A stretch of DNA of 64,000 bases from Peromyscus leucopus (GCF_004664715.2 NC_051075.1:88158709-88222708); one strand, 5' to 3'. Positions 44,966 through 55,995 are shown, numbered from the stretch's first letter. The notes: generated by a model from the sequence alone, not told the origin. Translations and numbers: made by a program.

Positions 44966-45950
44966 TACTATATTTTCCCAAACAAAGGGAAATAAGACTC
45001 TTAAGACAGCTCCTGTTCATTTCATTTTAAGCCCAGGTAGCATTTGCCATTTAAGAGAACAAGCTGATTAGCCTGACACTGAAATTCTCAATCTTTTTCC
45101 AGTAGTGTCAAAATCAATTAATCAAGGATATTCCTATACTGGAAAGTATCAGTTTGTTTCCTGCCCATATCTTACAATGCATGCCTCCAACACAATCACA
45201 GGTCATAGGGCAGGACCTCAGATATATCCCTGTGCATCATACACAAACTGAATTATCATTTGCATCTGACCCCAAGCAGGACAAGGAAGATTTTCCTTTC
45301 TAAGAATTTGAAAGTCTCTCAAGTGATGACTTTTACACAAAGGTGATTTTATTTCCTAGTATATAGTGTCAGTGAGAATTCCTGAGAGGAATCTGTGTCT
45401 GCATAGATGGATTGACTAATGAGTTCTGCAGTGATCTGGAAAGGTTGGAATGTCTCAGGCCCAGAGGCTAATCATCTGACCTGGGCTAGCTTTAGCCCTC
45501 TGAAGAGCCGTTCCTTGCCCACCTTTGCAACAGAACAACATCCTATGACTAACAGATTAAAAAAAAAAAAAACATTTTGGAATCTATTAACTTAGCAAAC
45601 CACTAGCCTCCACCAACCCAAAAGCTAAGAATGCCACCATCTGAGTCCTACTGAAAACCTCCCCCGATATTCCTGTAACCATCTCTCTAATATACTCACC
45701 AGAGAATTTTAAATTTGCCCTGATTTATGGTTTTCTTTCTTCTATAAAATTACAAAACTACTTCCATGTTGGAACGTGGAATGTAGGGTAACCTGAATCA
45801 GTGCTCTCAGACCACAGTCACTCAAATTCAACGCTAAGATAAACTAGACGTGCTTCTTTACTTCTGCTCGGGAGAAGAGGCTTTGGCGACTGTGTATAGA
45901 AGTAGGGAAACAAGGAATCATTCCACAATGCCCAGGGCAGTGCTGCCGAA
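44966..45950. other. Unassigned stretch
   Basis: Nearly 1 kb without recognised gene or repeat; an A14 run lies near 45,559. Confidence 0.4.
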
Positions 45951-46038
45951 TGCAAAAAATTAATTCCCAAGATGCAGAGAATTAATTCCCAAAATGCAAA
46001 GAATTAATTCCAAAACTGCAAAAAATTAAGTCCAAATG
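45951..46038 (+). repeat. 22-bp minisatellite, four units
   Basis: Four units of exactly 22 bp: 45,951-45,972, 45,973-45,994, 45,995-46,016 and 46,017-46,038. Each starts TGCA and contains the core AATTAATTCC (AATTAAGTCC in the last). Units 1-3 differ at only a few positions. It ends about 50 bp before the start of the HAL1-like element. Confidence 0.95.
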
Positions 46039-46089
46039 TTCTTAGCTATAAGACCAGTTCCTCAGTGGAACGTAAGAAATGTTTAGTGT

Positions 46090-48465
46090 TTCAGACAAGA
46101 GGCTTGTGTTCTACACTGATTGAAAATATACATCTGTATACTGAAAAGCTTGGATCCAGACCCACAGACTAAGAGCCATCTTGGTGAGCTACCTGCTCTG
46201 GGTAAGTCATTTCTTTCCTTTCCTCCCCTTCCTACAACCCATTGCTATGTCCACATTCACAAGTCTAGTTCCAAACCAGCATCCTATGATACCTCTTCAT
46301 TCATGAGCCACCTTAATCACATCTCTTTCCTTTCCCACCCAGTCCCCTCTCTCCCATCCACACAGCCAACCACCACCACCTCTACACATACAAGCCTAGC
46401 GTAGGGGCCCTCTTTTTGGGAGATACCTTAGCTTGGCAAGTTGTTTCTTCTTTCCCATCACCCCTTCATCCTCCTCACGAATGTCCTTCTGCTGCTGGAC
46501 ATCTCCAGATTGGCACACCAAGGTCCAATTGCTGATCTTCTAGCCTGCTTTGTTCAATAGACAGCTTTGAGTGATAAGATGCTCCTTTCCTTCTCCATCT
46601 TCTCTCTGACTGCTGCCATATTGCACCCACGGGGCTAGTTCCAGATCCATGGCTTAGGAGCCATCCTTGCCTGATTCAATTAAACAGTTCATCCACCAGC
46701 TTTATTTGGCTTAGCTCAAGCCATGTGTCTCCTGCTCTGGCCCAACCTAAGGCAGGTTATCACACTGGACACATCACCAAAGAAAGGATTCCACATGTCC
46801 AGGTCAAATTGTCAAAACAAAAACAACATAAAATAGCCAAGACAGAATGTCTCCCATCAAACCCACTAGTCTAATAAAAATTTTTCTCTAACAAGAACTA
46901 ACTCAATGAAATCTAGGGCACAGAGTTTAAAAGAACAATCATAAACTTTATCAAAGAACTCAAATAATTTAAAAAAGATGTGAATAAACACTTCATTGAA
47001 CTCTAAGAAGATACCAATAAACACTTGAGTAATTCAAAAAAAAATACAACTACATGGCTGAATAAAATGAGGAAAATAATTAAGGATTTGAAAACTGAAT
47101 TCAATAAAGACAGAAACAATGAAGGGAACACAAGCTGAAATGAAGACTGGATTAGAAACTCAATATCTCAGACTACTCAGGAGGAAAGCCTTAGACACAG
47201 AATGAATCAAGCAGAAGACAGAATAATAACAGAGCTTGAAGATAAAGTAGAAAATCTAGATGAAATAACAAAGAATAGGAAAATTTAAAATCACAGGGAA
47301 GGAACATGCATGAAATGTGAAACACCATCGAAAAACCAAATCTTTGAATTACAGGCACAAATGAGGGAGAAGAATTCCAGGTCAAGGCAATAGGCCGAAT
47401 CTTCACAAGATCATGAAAACTTCCCTAAACTAAGCAAAGACACACCCATACAGATACAAGGAACACACAGAACCCAACTAGATAGGAGGGAAAAAAACAC
47501 CCCATGGCATATCACAATTTAAAAAAAAAACCTAAACGTACAGAACAAAGAAAAAGTAAGGAGAGATATAAGAGAAAAAACAAAAATTACATATAAAGGG
47601 AAACATCAAAATAACACCTGATTTCTCAGTGGAAACTAGAAAACACGGAGCAATGGACTCCATGTGCTAAAAGACTGCCAACCTAGACTACTGCACCCAA
47701 CAAAACTATGTGACATAACTGAAGGTGAAAAACAAACTTCCCAATATATAAGCAGCTTAAAAATTGTCATACTCAACAAAAACAAAACAAAAAACCCTAA
47801 ACAGAACACTACAAGCAATTCTTCTAACTGAGGTGAGAAATAAGCATAACCATAGCCAAGAGACTCTAGAAAAAAAAAAACTATAATTAAATTATAATTA
47901 AATGCAATACAAAGCACAACTAAGAACACAAACCAGCAATTAATGACTGTAATCTTCACATACCTTTCAATATTAACTCTAAATATTAATAGTCTCAATT
48001 CTCCAATCAAAAGACACAGACTAGCTGAATGAATTAAGAAACAAAACTCATCTATCTTGTCTTGCTTTAAAGGTGAGATGAACGAGGAGGACACCAATGA
48101 ACATGCCAGACTGGATGAGAAAAAGCCCAAGAGGTCTCAACTCTACACAGAGGACTACAGGCAACTGAGTAAAGCTGGGAGTATGATAGACAGTCCTCTC
48201 CAGAGAAGAGCACACCGATTGGTTTTCCAGTGCCAAACAGTTAGCTCTGAAGACTTACACGCAAGTAACATTATATGGACTCAACAGTTATATTTAGGAA
48301 CATATATGTATATAAAATACAAACATGCATGCAATAACAGTTAATGAAAAAATAGACCATAAGTTTGAAGGAGAGCAAGGAGATGTGCATATGAGAGCTT
48401 CAAATGGGGAAGTGGAAGGGAGAAATGATGTAATTAAGTTACAATCTCAAAAATAAACAAAGCGA
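46090..48465 (+). mobile_element. HAL1-like element: L1 with ORF1 but no ORF2 body
   Basis: About 2.4 kb on one strand. It has a leader region (46,090-46,790) with two related blocks, GGATCCAGACCCACAGAC and GTTCCAGATCCATGGCTTAG. A decayed ORF1 follows (about 46,800-47,830), then the first codons of ORF2 (about 47,975-48,060), then directly the L1 3' UTR (from about 48,065). The 3' UTR shows CTCTACACAGAGGACTACAG, GAGCACACCGATTGGTTTTC, TTGAAGGAGAGCAAGGAGA and an AATCTCAAAAATAAA tail. Nearly all of ORF2 (endonuclease, RT, about 3.7 kb) is absent. That plan and length fit HAL1 (half-L1) elements, known in mammals including rodents. An L1 with an ordinary internal deletion is the alternative. Confidence 0.72.
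46800..47830 (+). pseudogene. ORF1 remnant of the HAL1-like element
   Basis: Broken plus-strand frames show an ORF1p-like coiled coil (AEDRIITELEDKVENLDEIT, about 47,212-47,270). RRM-region traces follow in the part after 47,340 (CAAATCTTTGAATTACAGGC). The C-terminal domain motif KGNIKITPDFSVET (about 47,597-47,640) is followed by GCCAACCTAGACTACTGCAC. Stops and frameshifts are frequent. The long minus-strand frames over it are shadows. Confidence 0.75.
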
Positions 48466-48469
48466 GACT

Positions 48470-48605
48470 GGCAGCACTTTAAAATGAAAGAATGAAAAAT
48501 AAATTCTCCATACAAATGGGCTCATGAAGCAATCAGGTGCTGCCATCCTGATATCTGACAAAATAGACTTCAAACTAAAACTAATCAGAAGAGAGAAAGG
48601 CACAG

Positions 48606-48656
<51 letters not shown>

Positions 48657-48860
48657 TAAACAGAGAGAGCAAATGAAGGAAAAATTTAGCCATAGGAACA
48701 CAGTTATCCACATTGTGCAATAGAAATAAAAATAAATGGGAAAGGAATATGAATATGAAAATTGCACTTAAAATAGATTCAGATTTGTAGAAAGGCAATA
48801 GAAGAAAATTTAAGTAAGAACGCAGATTGAATCATAGTCTCTTTTATTTTAGCCAGCTAA
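48470..48860 (+). pseudogene. L1 ORF2 endonuclease fragment with (CA)n
   Basis: GGTGCTGCCATCCTGATATC, TGACAAAATAGACTTCAAAC and TAAAACTAATCAGAAGAGAG translate as AAILISDKIDFKLKLIRR, the L1 ORF2 endonuclease region. A (CA)n tract (48,609-48,654) splits or ends it. It begins right after the tail of the HAL1-like element on the same strand, so it belongs to a different L1 copy. Confidence 0.7.
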
Positions 48861-49136
48861 TTAAATTGGTTGAACCCTGACTCATATATATGCAGAACTT
48901 GTGTTATAAAGCCTACATGTCAGATATTTCACACTACATGGGAGAAAACCCACTTTGTTCTTTGTATAATATGTGCCACAATCACCAATGCTCTGATAGG
49001 AAGCCTGAAGCCAGAGGTGCATCCCACACTGCTTTCGTTAGTCATTAGAACTCTGTCCTTCATAATTCCCTTCTGCTCCAGAGCCTCTTCTCCATCCTTT
49101 ACTAAATAACTTTCCTTGAGATATAACTCTATGTGC

Positions 49137-49529
49137 TGTAGGATGTCGTTCTGTATGCTGTGAATATGTGTTGCTCTGATTGGTTGATAAATAAAATGCT
49201 GGTTGGCCAGTAGCCAGACAGGAAGCATAAGCAGGGCAAGCAGATGAGGAAAATTCTGGGAAGAGGAAGGGCTGAGTCAGGAGTCACCAGCCAGACACAG
49301 AGGAAGCAAGATGACACGGTAGAACTGAGAAAAGGTACCAAGCCACATGGCTAAACATAAATAAGAATTATGGGTTAGTTTAAGTGTAAGAGCTAGTCAG
49401 TAATACGTCTGAGCTAATGGCGGGACAGTTACAAATGATATAAGCCTCTGAATGATTATTTTATAAGCGGGAACCATGGGAGGTGGGGGTGGGGAAGCCT
49501 TGGCAGGACCTGAGAACCTTCTGGCTACA
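49137..49529 (+). mobile_element. Solo LTR, family A, copy 2
   Basis: A 393-bp block begins TGTAGGATGTCGTTCTG and ends TTCTGGCTACA. CTGATTGGTTGATAAATAAA, TGGCCAGTAGCCAGACAGGA, CCACATGGCTAAACATAAAT, AAGAATTATGGGTTAGTTTA and ATAAGCCTCTGAATG are shared in order with the LTR at 60.8 kb, and the overall plan and length (392 bp) with the one at 1.4 kb. No internal retroviral genes, so a solo LTR. Polyadenylation-like AATAAA lies near its start. Confidence 0.8.
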
Positions 49530-50030
49530 TTTATGACCTAAATGTTTAACATTCAGTTAAATGACTTTGTATTCTGAAAAAGTTACATCACAAAGTCAAA
49601 AACATTTTCATCAACTACCCTAATTCTGCTATTTCTGCATGTATTTGAGGTTTACACCATGACATATGATATATAAGTGTATAGAGAGATGAATTCAGTA
49701 TCATGGTTGACTGATGGCAGAGCATGTCATTGAAAGACAGATGTGTGACTAATACATTTTATTTTTCAGCTTGATAAGATGTATGTACTTGCTTTTATGG
49801 CACTTACTTTAAAATTCAACATGCATTTTATTTGCTTTGAATATCTATTTCATAATTTCAAAAAAGTAATATTCCTCCAAACAAGGAAGAGATAGAAATC
49901 ATCCTTAAAAAAATTCACAACGTTTGCTACAAGAACCAGAAAACAATTGTGTGTTACAAAAGACATCTGAGCATGGACTTTGGAAAACATGGTTACAGCA
50001 TGTATTAGGATTATCTAAAGGAACTGATAG
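49530..50030. other. Unassigned AT-rich sequence
   Basis: No gene or repeat recognised. Confidence 0.4.
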
Positions 50031-50159
50031 AATGAATATATACCTAATTATATATATTTAATATATATCTTGACTGTTATTATATACATATATGTGAATA
50101 TTATTATATATGCATACGTTCATACATACACTTATATACATACACACACACACACACAC
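50031..50159. repeat. AT-rich tract ending in (CA)n
   Basis: TATATATTTAATATATAT-type sequence, CATATATG repeats, then a short (CA)8-9 run. Probably simple-sequence growth. Confidence 0.85.
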
Positions 50160-50194
50160 TTATATACTGTGTAGTATATCCAACAGTTGTCTCA

Positions 50195-50570
50195 CATTGG
50201 AGACTTCACATCTCAGCAGTATCAATCTGGTCCTGGAGGCCTGGAGGATTCGTTGAGAGGTGGTAGTCTTCAGTCTGTGTTGGAATCCTGATGAAGTTGT
50301 TTCTAATAGTGGTGAATGAAAATGCTGTAGCAGCCAGATAGAGGAACTTGCCAGTGAGAATGAGAGCAAGCCAGTAAAAGCAAAGGTCCCTTCTTCCATG
50401 TCCTCTCATCTGGACTGCCAACAGAAGGTGCCACCCTCACGTTCAGATTATGTCTTCCTGCTTCCAATAATCTAATGAGGAAAATCCTTCACAGAGATAC
50501 CCAGCGGCCTCAGGGTTTAGTTGGTTCCAGGTGCAGGCAAGTTGACAACCAAGATGTAACCATCACAAAT
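50195..50570 (+). repeat. Rodent interspersed repeat, RMER-like
   Basis: GTCTGTGTTGGAATCCTGAT, GAAAATGCTGTAGCAGCC, GAGAGCAAGCCAGTAAAAGC, AGAAGGTGCCACCCTCACG, TTCCAATAATCTAATGAGGA, AAATCCTTCACAGAGATACC and GGCAAGTTGACAACCAAGAT follow a high-copy rodent repeat that ends CAAGTTGACAATCAA. Family name not fixed. Confidence 0.65.
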
Positions 50571-50789
50571 GGCTTTCAAGCTGAAGGAGGTGTTTATAAA
50601 GGAGCATTAACCATTCTTTAGAGATTCTGCATGCTACTTCCCTATCTGATGTGTAGCTGGCACACATCCTCCCCTTCTGCACCTTTACTCTGCTGACTGT
50701 TTCCTTTGCTGTACAGGAACTCGCAAATCTCATGCAACCCCATTAGTCAATGATGTCATATAAAGGAATCAAAATCTTAAAGAACAAAA

Positions 50790-51775
50790 GCCAAATAATC
50801 TAAGCAATAAATAGACAAACAAAATTAGTTATCTAAAGAAGAGGTAAAAATGGCCAATAGATATAGAAAGAAATATTCAGAATCCTTAGGTATGTGGCAA
50901 TTCAAATCAAATTGCAGTAGGAGTCTATGTCATTCAATTAAATTGGATACCACCAAGAAATAAACTTCAACAAATGCTAGTGAGGGTGAGTGGGGAAAGA
51001 AAATGTATACTCTGTGGCTAGGAGTGTAAATAGTGCCACTGCTAAGTGAATCAGTAAAAAGGGTCCTCAAGAAACTAACACTAGAAATACTGTGTGAGCC
51101 AGCTATTCAACTCCTGGGTTTACACTTGAATGGATCCAGAATACCAGACATCCTCGCAAGTCCTTATTTATTGTAATGTTCTTCACAACAGGCCAAATAT
51201 GGAACTAGTCCATATACCCACTAATTCATGAATGAATGAGGAAAGTCTGTCTCGATGTGTAAAAGCATTTGCTGTGCGTGCCTGATGACCTGAGTTTGAT
51301 CCCTGTAACCTGAGATGGAGGGAGAGAACTGACTCCTGAGAGTTGTCCTCTGACCTCCACATGTGTGCCTTGTACACGTGCTGCACTCATACACATACAC
51401 ACACATTGTACACATGGTAATAATAAAGAAAAATTAAAAGTAAGAAAATAAAATGTAGTATATATACAGGCAATGAAGTTTGTTCAACTGTAAAGAACAA
51501 AATTACATCATTTGTAGGAAAATAAAAGCAACTGAAAATTTTCATTTCATGCTAAATAACTCAGATATTCTCTCCTACATGTGGGGTCAGGATTGTATAA
51601 AACTGGCATGAAAGGATAAAGGGAGTCATTTGCAAAGAGGGAGAGGACCGATCAGAAGGGGAAGGGAGGGGCAAGAGGGTGCTGAACAGGACTAAAGCAC
51701 ATGATACACGGGCTTGAAAACATCACAATGAAACCTGTAGCCTGTACACTGAATAGATGCTACTGATAATGAAGA
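50790..51775 (+). pseudogene. Old L1 ORF2 C-terminus and 3' end, split by a SINE
   Basis: AGTATGTGGCAATTCAAATC-like sequence near 50.89 kb, ATACCACCAAGAAATAAACT, TGCTAGTGAGGGTGAGTG, TGTGAGCCAGCTATTCAACT and CAGGCCAAATATGG follow the L1 ORF2 C-terminal order (CAAATCAAAAC ... GAGGATGTGGAG ... GACCCAGC). After a SINE at 51,244-51,450 the ORF2 end and 3' UTR resume (TAAAATGTAGTATATATACA ... CTCTCCTACATGTGG ... AACATCACAATGAAACC). Heavily mutated. Confidence 0.7.
51244..51450 (+). mobile_element. B4/B3-type SINE nested in L1
   Basis: TGTAAAAGCATTTGCTGTGC, GACCTGAGTTTGATCCCTG, GAGAGAACTGACTCC and GTTGTCCTCTGACCTCCACA, ending in CA-rich and AATAATAAAGAAAAAT sequence, follow a rodent tRNA-type SINE. 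It sits inside the L1 ORF2 C-terminal sequence and is therefore younger. Confidence 0.78.
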
Positions 51776-52428
51776 ATACTAAAAAAAAGTTACAAAATTT
51801 ATTTTAGAAAATGTTTACAGTATCAGAATTTTGTGGCCAATTATAAGGTACTGAATTTTTTTTCAAAAAAAAATAGTAAAGTGGATTTTTTTTACTGCAA
51901 AAATTAGTAAAATAGTCTAACATCAAGAGCATCAGGAACTGTTGGTATTTAGGAAGATAGAATTTTATGGCCATTTTCAGCAAAAATATATAACTCATTA
52001 AATATTGTTTTCAAGCATACTTATTTTTTCTTTAAAATTTTTACCAGTTTACAAGTGTTTCAACTTATTCCAGCTATTCAAACATATTTACATATTTTTG
52101 TACATATATATACATACACATATGGTAACATTGCACAATGCTTATGATCTGTTTGTTAGAGTGGCCTGTTTATATCATGTACATATAAATAAAGGTACAT
52201 ATATTTTGTAATCATGCTATAAGAGAACATGATTTTTTTAACATTTGAAGATCAGTGGTCTGAAAATATTTCTATCATCATATGAAATATTAATTTTCCA
52301 TTCCTGCTGACTTTTGATGATATTTTAGACAAGAGGACCATCTTAGTAATCAGGTTTACTACATAAGTATTAAAGATCTACAACAATTGTCACAGAAATC
52401 TGTATCTGAATGTCACTATAGTTGATTT
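51776..52428. other. Unassigned AT-rich stretch
   Basis: No gene or repeat recognised. Confidence 0.4.
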
Positions 52429-52487
52429 CTTTGGTTGGTTGGTTGGTTGGTTGGTTGGTTGGTTGGTTGGTTGGTTTGGTTTGGTTT
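52429..52487 (+). repeat. (GGTT)n microsatellite
   Basis: About 11 GGTT units ending in GGTTTGGTTTGG. Confidence 0.97.
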
Positions 52488-52639
52488 CTTAATAGTGCAT
52501 GTTAATAATAAAAAGAATAGGTTTCTTTCTATGTTTTCATACATGTATACAATTTCCTTTCCTTATTTCCTACCCTCTTTCTGCTATATAGTAGTTCAAC
52601 AATCACTCAGAGATTTGATGGGGTTTGGGGTGTGCTCAT

Positions 52640-52962
52640 GAGTCCAGGCCCTTCCCAGGGAACTACTGGCTGATGATGTATGTGTAGGAAAAGCAGTATC
52701 ATTGCCTTCAGTAGTATATACAGAGGTGAGGCCACCAGCCTCCATGGATAATTTCACATCATGGTCAACACATGGCCCTGGTTCAACTCAGTAGGGCACA
52801 AGACAAAACTAAAAGACATACGTGAGAAAGGAACTTCTGAAGGAAGGTGTTTGATGGTACGGGAAGAGAAACAAGAGAAGGTGGGTGGTGAGGGTAATCA
52901 GAATACACTGTATACAGGTTTGAAATTGGCATGAATAAATTAAATTAATAAAAAATATATGA
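52640..52962 (+). repeat. L1 3' end fragment
   Basis: CCTTCCCAGGGAACTACTGG, AAGCAGTATCATTGCCTTC, TCAACTCAGTAGGGCACAAG, AAAACTAAAAGACATACG and AATACACTGTATACAGGTTT, then a TTAATAAAAAAT tail, match the final part of the long L1 3' region also seen at 17.4-17.7 kb. Confidence 0.62.
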
Positions 52963-53552
52963 CAATAAATTTTACAATTCAGCATTTCATACACACACAT
53001 GCAAGTATTAACACTGAATTGAAATGGTCTTATGCAGTGATAATTTAGAAATACTTTGTCTCAATTAAACTGCTAGAGAATTTCTAAATATGAAAAAAAA
53101 ATAATTGCTTTAAATTAAGTCAACAGAACCTATAAATCTAGAAGAACATTATATATTATTTCCAATTGCCATCATAATTTCCACATTTGAATCTGTGTGT
53201 TAAATTATCTGGAAGAGACCACCAGTTCTGAGGAGATCACTCTCAGCTCCTCACATTTGGCCTCAAATTTGAGCACAAATTTATCCTTCAACTTTAAATT
53301 TCAATTCTCTCAGTCTATTTTCCTGAAGAAAAAATATATTTATAAAAGGCATATTTTTTTTACGACTGAAGTTCCTCAAAAATACTTCATTGAGAATATC
53401 ATAATTTTTTCGTTGATAATATCAACACCAAACACAATTTCATATTCAGAAATTTAGTTTCATTCCTTTACATAGCAGCCATGATAGTATTGTTTCTAAA
53501 TAAACTTACTAGTGAGTTAAGCATTCAAAATATTAACTAAAAGAGACTATTT
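52963..53552. other. Unassigned AT-rich stretch
   Basis: No gene or repeat recognised. Confidence 0.4.
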
Positions 53553-53696
53553 AAGATAGGTGTGTTGTGTCTCACCTATAATCCCAATGTTGGGGAGGCA
53601 TAGACATGGAGATTGCCACAGATTGAGGATAGCCTGGGCTACATGTCAAGCTCCAGTCAGCCTGTGGTACAGAGTGAGAGATAGTCTCAAAGAAAG
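53553..53696 (+). repeat. Diverged B1 SINE with expanded purine tail
   Basis: GATAGGTGTGTTGTGTCTCA, CTATAATCCCAATGTTGGGG, GGATAGCCTGGGCTACATG, AGTCAGCCTGTGGTACAGAG and GATAGTCTCAAAGAAAGAGG follow B1 order. The A-rich tail has become the purine array that follows. Confidence 0.82.
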
Positions 53697-53813
53697 AGGG
53701 GGGGAGGAGGAGGAGGAGGAGGAGGAGGAGGAGGAGAGAAGAAGAAGAAGAAGAAGAAGAAGAAGAAGAAGAAGAAGAAGAAGAAGAAGAAGAAGAAGAA
53801 GAAGAAGAGAAGA
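53697..53813 (+). repeat. (GGA)n then (GAA)23 purine tract
   Basis: A pure polypurine strand of about 115 bp: GGA/AGG units to about 53,735, then about 23 GAA units (53,738-53,806). The open frame turning into poly-Glu and poly-Arg is an artefact. Confidence 0.97.
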
Positions 53814-53867
53814 ATATATTTATTTAAATAAAACATATTTTAAGCAATTAAAATACTGAAAACTTAT

Positions 53868-53966
53868 ACAAGTAATCTTGACTTATTCAAGAAACACTAG
53901 TTAACTATATACCTGAACAAGTAATCTTGACTTATTCAAGAAACACTAGTTAACTATATAGCTGAA
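53868..53966 (+). repeat. 49-bp near-perfect tandem duplication
   Basis: Units 53,868-53,916 and 53,917-53,966 both begin ACAAGTAATCTTGACTTATT and contain CAAGAAACACTAGTTAACTA. They differ at one position (TATACCTGA versus TATAGCTGA). Such near-identity implies a recent event. Confidence 0.97.
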
Positions 53967-55439
53967 CAGAGTAAGTTGGAAAGAGTCTTAGAAAGTATGA
54001 ACAGAAAACCACCTTCAAGTTTCAGTGTTTGGGGGCTGATAGTATTTGATAGATTTTTTTTTTCCATATGGGCCAAACAATGAGTTGCTGCATTTACTCT
54101 CAAAAGGGTGATTTATAGGGAGAGGTGTTGGGATAAACAAAAAGATTGAAGAATCTGGACCATAATGCTTTGGGACTCTATACTGTTGGCTGAGACACAG
54201 TCCAGGTGCATTAATATAGATTTCTGCAAATACTCAATCTGTTTTCCTATGGAAAATTTCAACATGAACAAAAGAAGTACCAGGCACACTTTAACTTTGA
54301 ACAGTCTGTTTGGAAGGAGAAGGTAGACACAAATGAGCCCCACAAATTTATTTAACTCCAAATTCTGTATGCCAGGAGTCTGGGTTGGCTCAACTGGTGT
54401 CTCTGAGCTTCATAAAGCAACAGGTGAGCAATACTGGGAGACTCTGGAAGATTTTGCTTCCATGTTCTCCTTGGCAGCATCCAGTTTCTCTTGACAATAG
54501 GACTGGGGTTCCGAGTGCTCACTGGTTGGTGTTGATGGATGTTCTTGGATTCTTCCATGTTGCCAACACGAGCCCTTCTGTCTTCATCCTTGGATCCAGC
54601 CTTGCTTTTTCACAGTTTGATCTCCTTTCCTGCTTTGCCTTTTCATTCTGCTACTGCTGTTGCTGATAATGAGGAGGAGGAGGAGGAAGAGAAGGAGGAG
54701 GAAGAGGAGGAGGAGGAGGGGAGGAAAGGTTGGCAATAATGATGATGCATGTGACTTTCTGACTCTTCTGTCTCCACAGTTGTCTTTCAAGACTTCAGGT
54801 GATTATTTGGATCCATCAAAATGGTCCAGGTCAATCTTCCTGTTCTACAGTCTTCTGAGTAGCCACCCCATCTTCAAGATCCCTCAGTGAGACCAAGAGT
54901 GGTCTTTAAACTGTGACACAGAATGGGAATCATAGAGTGATGTCCTTAGAAATTGGCCTAGAGCAGTGGCACTAGCAAAAAAAAATGTGAGCAGGGCTAG
55001 GCAAACAAGCTTTGAATTTCTTCTCTGATTGGTTCCCCTGCAGGCCAAACAAATGCCAGCTTCCTTCTCTAGCTCTCTATCTACATTCAAGGACCCTAGC
55101 ATAGAGGCCAAGCAGTCAGCTAGTGCTCGGTGAATAGCTGTTTGTGATAAATGTTCATAACTGTTAGATATTCGATTTGTCACATTCTTTTTGGCTTTAT
55201 TTTTAAATATATTAATAAAAATCACATATTTTTACGTTTAATCTTACTTTAAAATACAAGTTAACATAGCATCCTTAAAGAACACTATTTAAATCACACA
55301 AACTTTATTATTCATTTCCTTATGCCTAGATGCCCACATTGAACCGCTGTATCCTGATTTTTCATCTTTTGTACAGTTGTTCTGATGTAGAATGTATCTA
55401 TTGCTTAGCTACCTAAGAAGAGAGGAATTTACCAAAACC
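53967..55439. other. Unassigned stretch, possibly retro- or LTR-derived
   Basis: No gene is called. On the minus strand there is a run of modest open frames and an AATAAA near 54,354, followed by a T10-11 run (plus strand) near 54,056. That could be the 3' side of an old retrocopy or LTR, but I recognise neither protein nor family. A (GGA)n tract is at 54,669-54,722. Confidence 0.3.
54669..54722 (+). repeat. (GGA)n purine tract
   Basis: Mixed GGA/GAA units, about 55 bp, giving poly-Glu or poly-Leu frames that are not real proteins. Confidence 0.95.
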
Positions 55440-55689
55440 ACACTTCATCACCCTCTCCACTTCCTTACCCCGCCTCGTAAGTTGGTGACCTTGTCAGATT
55501 GTATTTTTTCAGGATAACTGCATTAAGCTCTCCCATCCCTCATCGGACAAGGCAAAACTTTCTTTCTCATTGAGACATGGAATATTTGTTCCTCCCCTGA
55601 TTCTCACAGGCGTTTGGAAACAGCAGAATTGACGCTACTTGACTTCTAAGGGTCGGCAATAAAAGACAAAACAGCTTTCTCATGATTCT

Positions 55690-55995
55690 CTTGGGATGTT
55701 CATTCCTGGAATGCAGCCATCGTGCTCTGAGGAAACCCAGAGCACAAGGAGAGGTCATGTGTCGATGTTCCAGCCAACAGATCCAGCTGAGGTCCTAGCT
55801 GACCGCCAGGATCAACTTCCAGACATCTGAGGCAGTCTCAGCGATGACTCCAGTGACAGCCATTGTCTGTCTGTAACCACAGGACAGACCCAGAGTGAAG
55901 AGCTCGCTGAGCCCCGCCATTTCTCAGAAGCAGGAGACAGAACAATGTGGTTGTTTTAGGATGCTAGGTTGAGGGTCAGCAATAGGTACATGAAA
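55690..55995 (+). mobile_element. MLT1-type MaLR LTR relic
   Basis: CTTGGGATGTTCATTCCTGG, AATGCAGCCATCGTGCTC, GGTCATGTGTCGATGTTCCA, CAGATCCAGCTGAGGTCC, TAGCTGACCGCCAGGATCAA, GCGATGACTCCAGTGACAGC and GAGCTCGCTGAGCCCC follow the MLT1 LTR order. MLT1 is an ancient mammalian MaLR family, so this copy predates rodents. Its 5' half may extend upstream to about 55,440 but is too diverged to align by eye. Confidence 0.82.

Noticed and set aside
45951..46038. CRISPR-like direct repeats
   Set aside because: Units are directly adjacent without spacers, in a mammalian context; it is a minisatellite.
47636..48130. 164-codon minus-strand hydrophobic frame
   Set aside because: It is the antisense of the HAL1-like ORF1 and the ORF2 start; A-rich L1 gives T-rich antisense frames that look like membrane proteins.
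53560..53859. Frame with poly-Glu followed by poly-Arg
   Set aside because: It reads a B1 SINE and its purine tail, with no sign of a gene.
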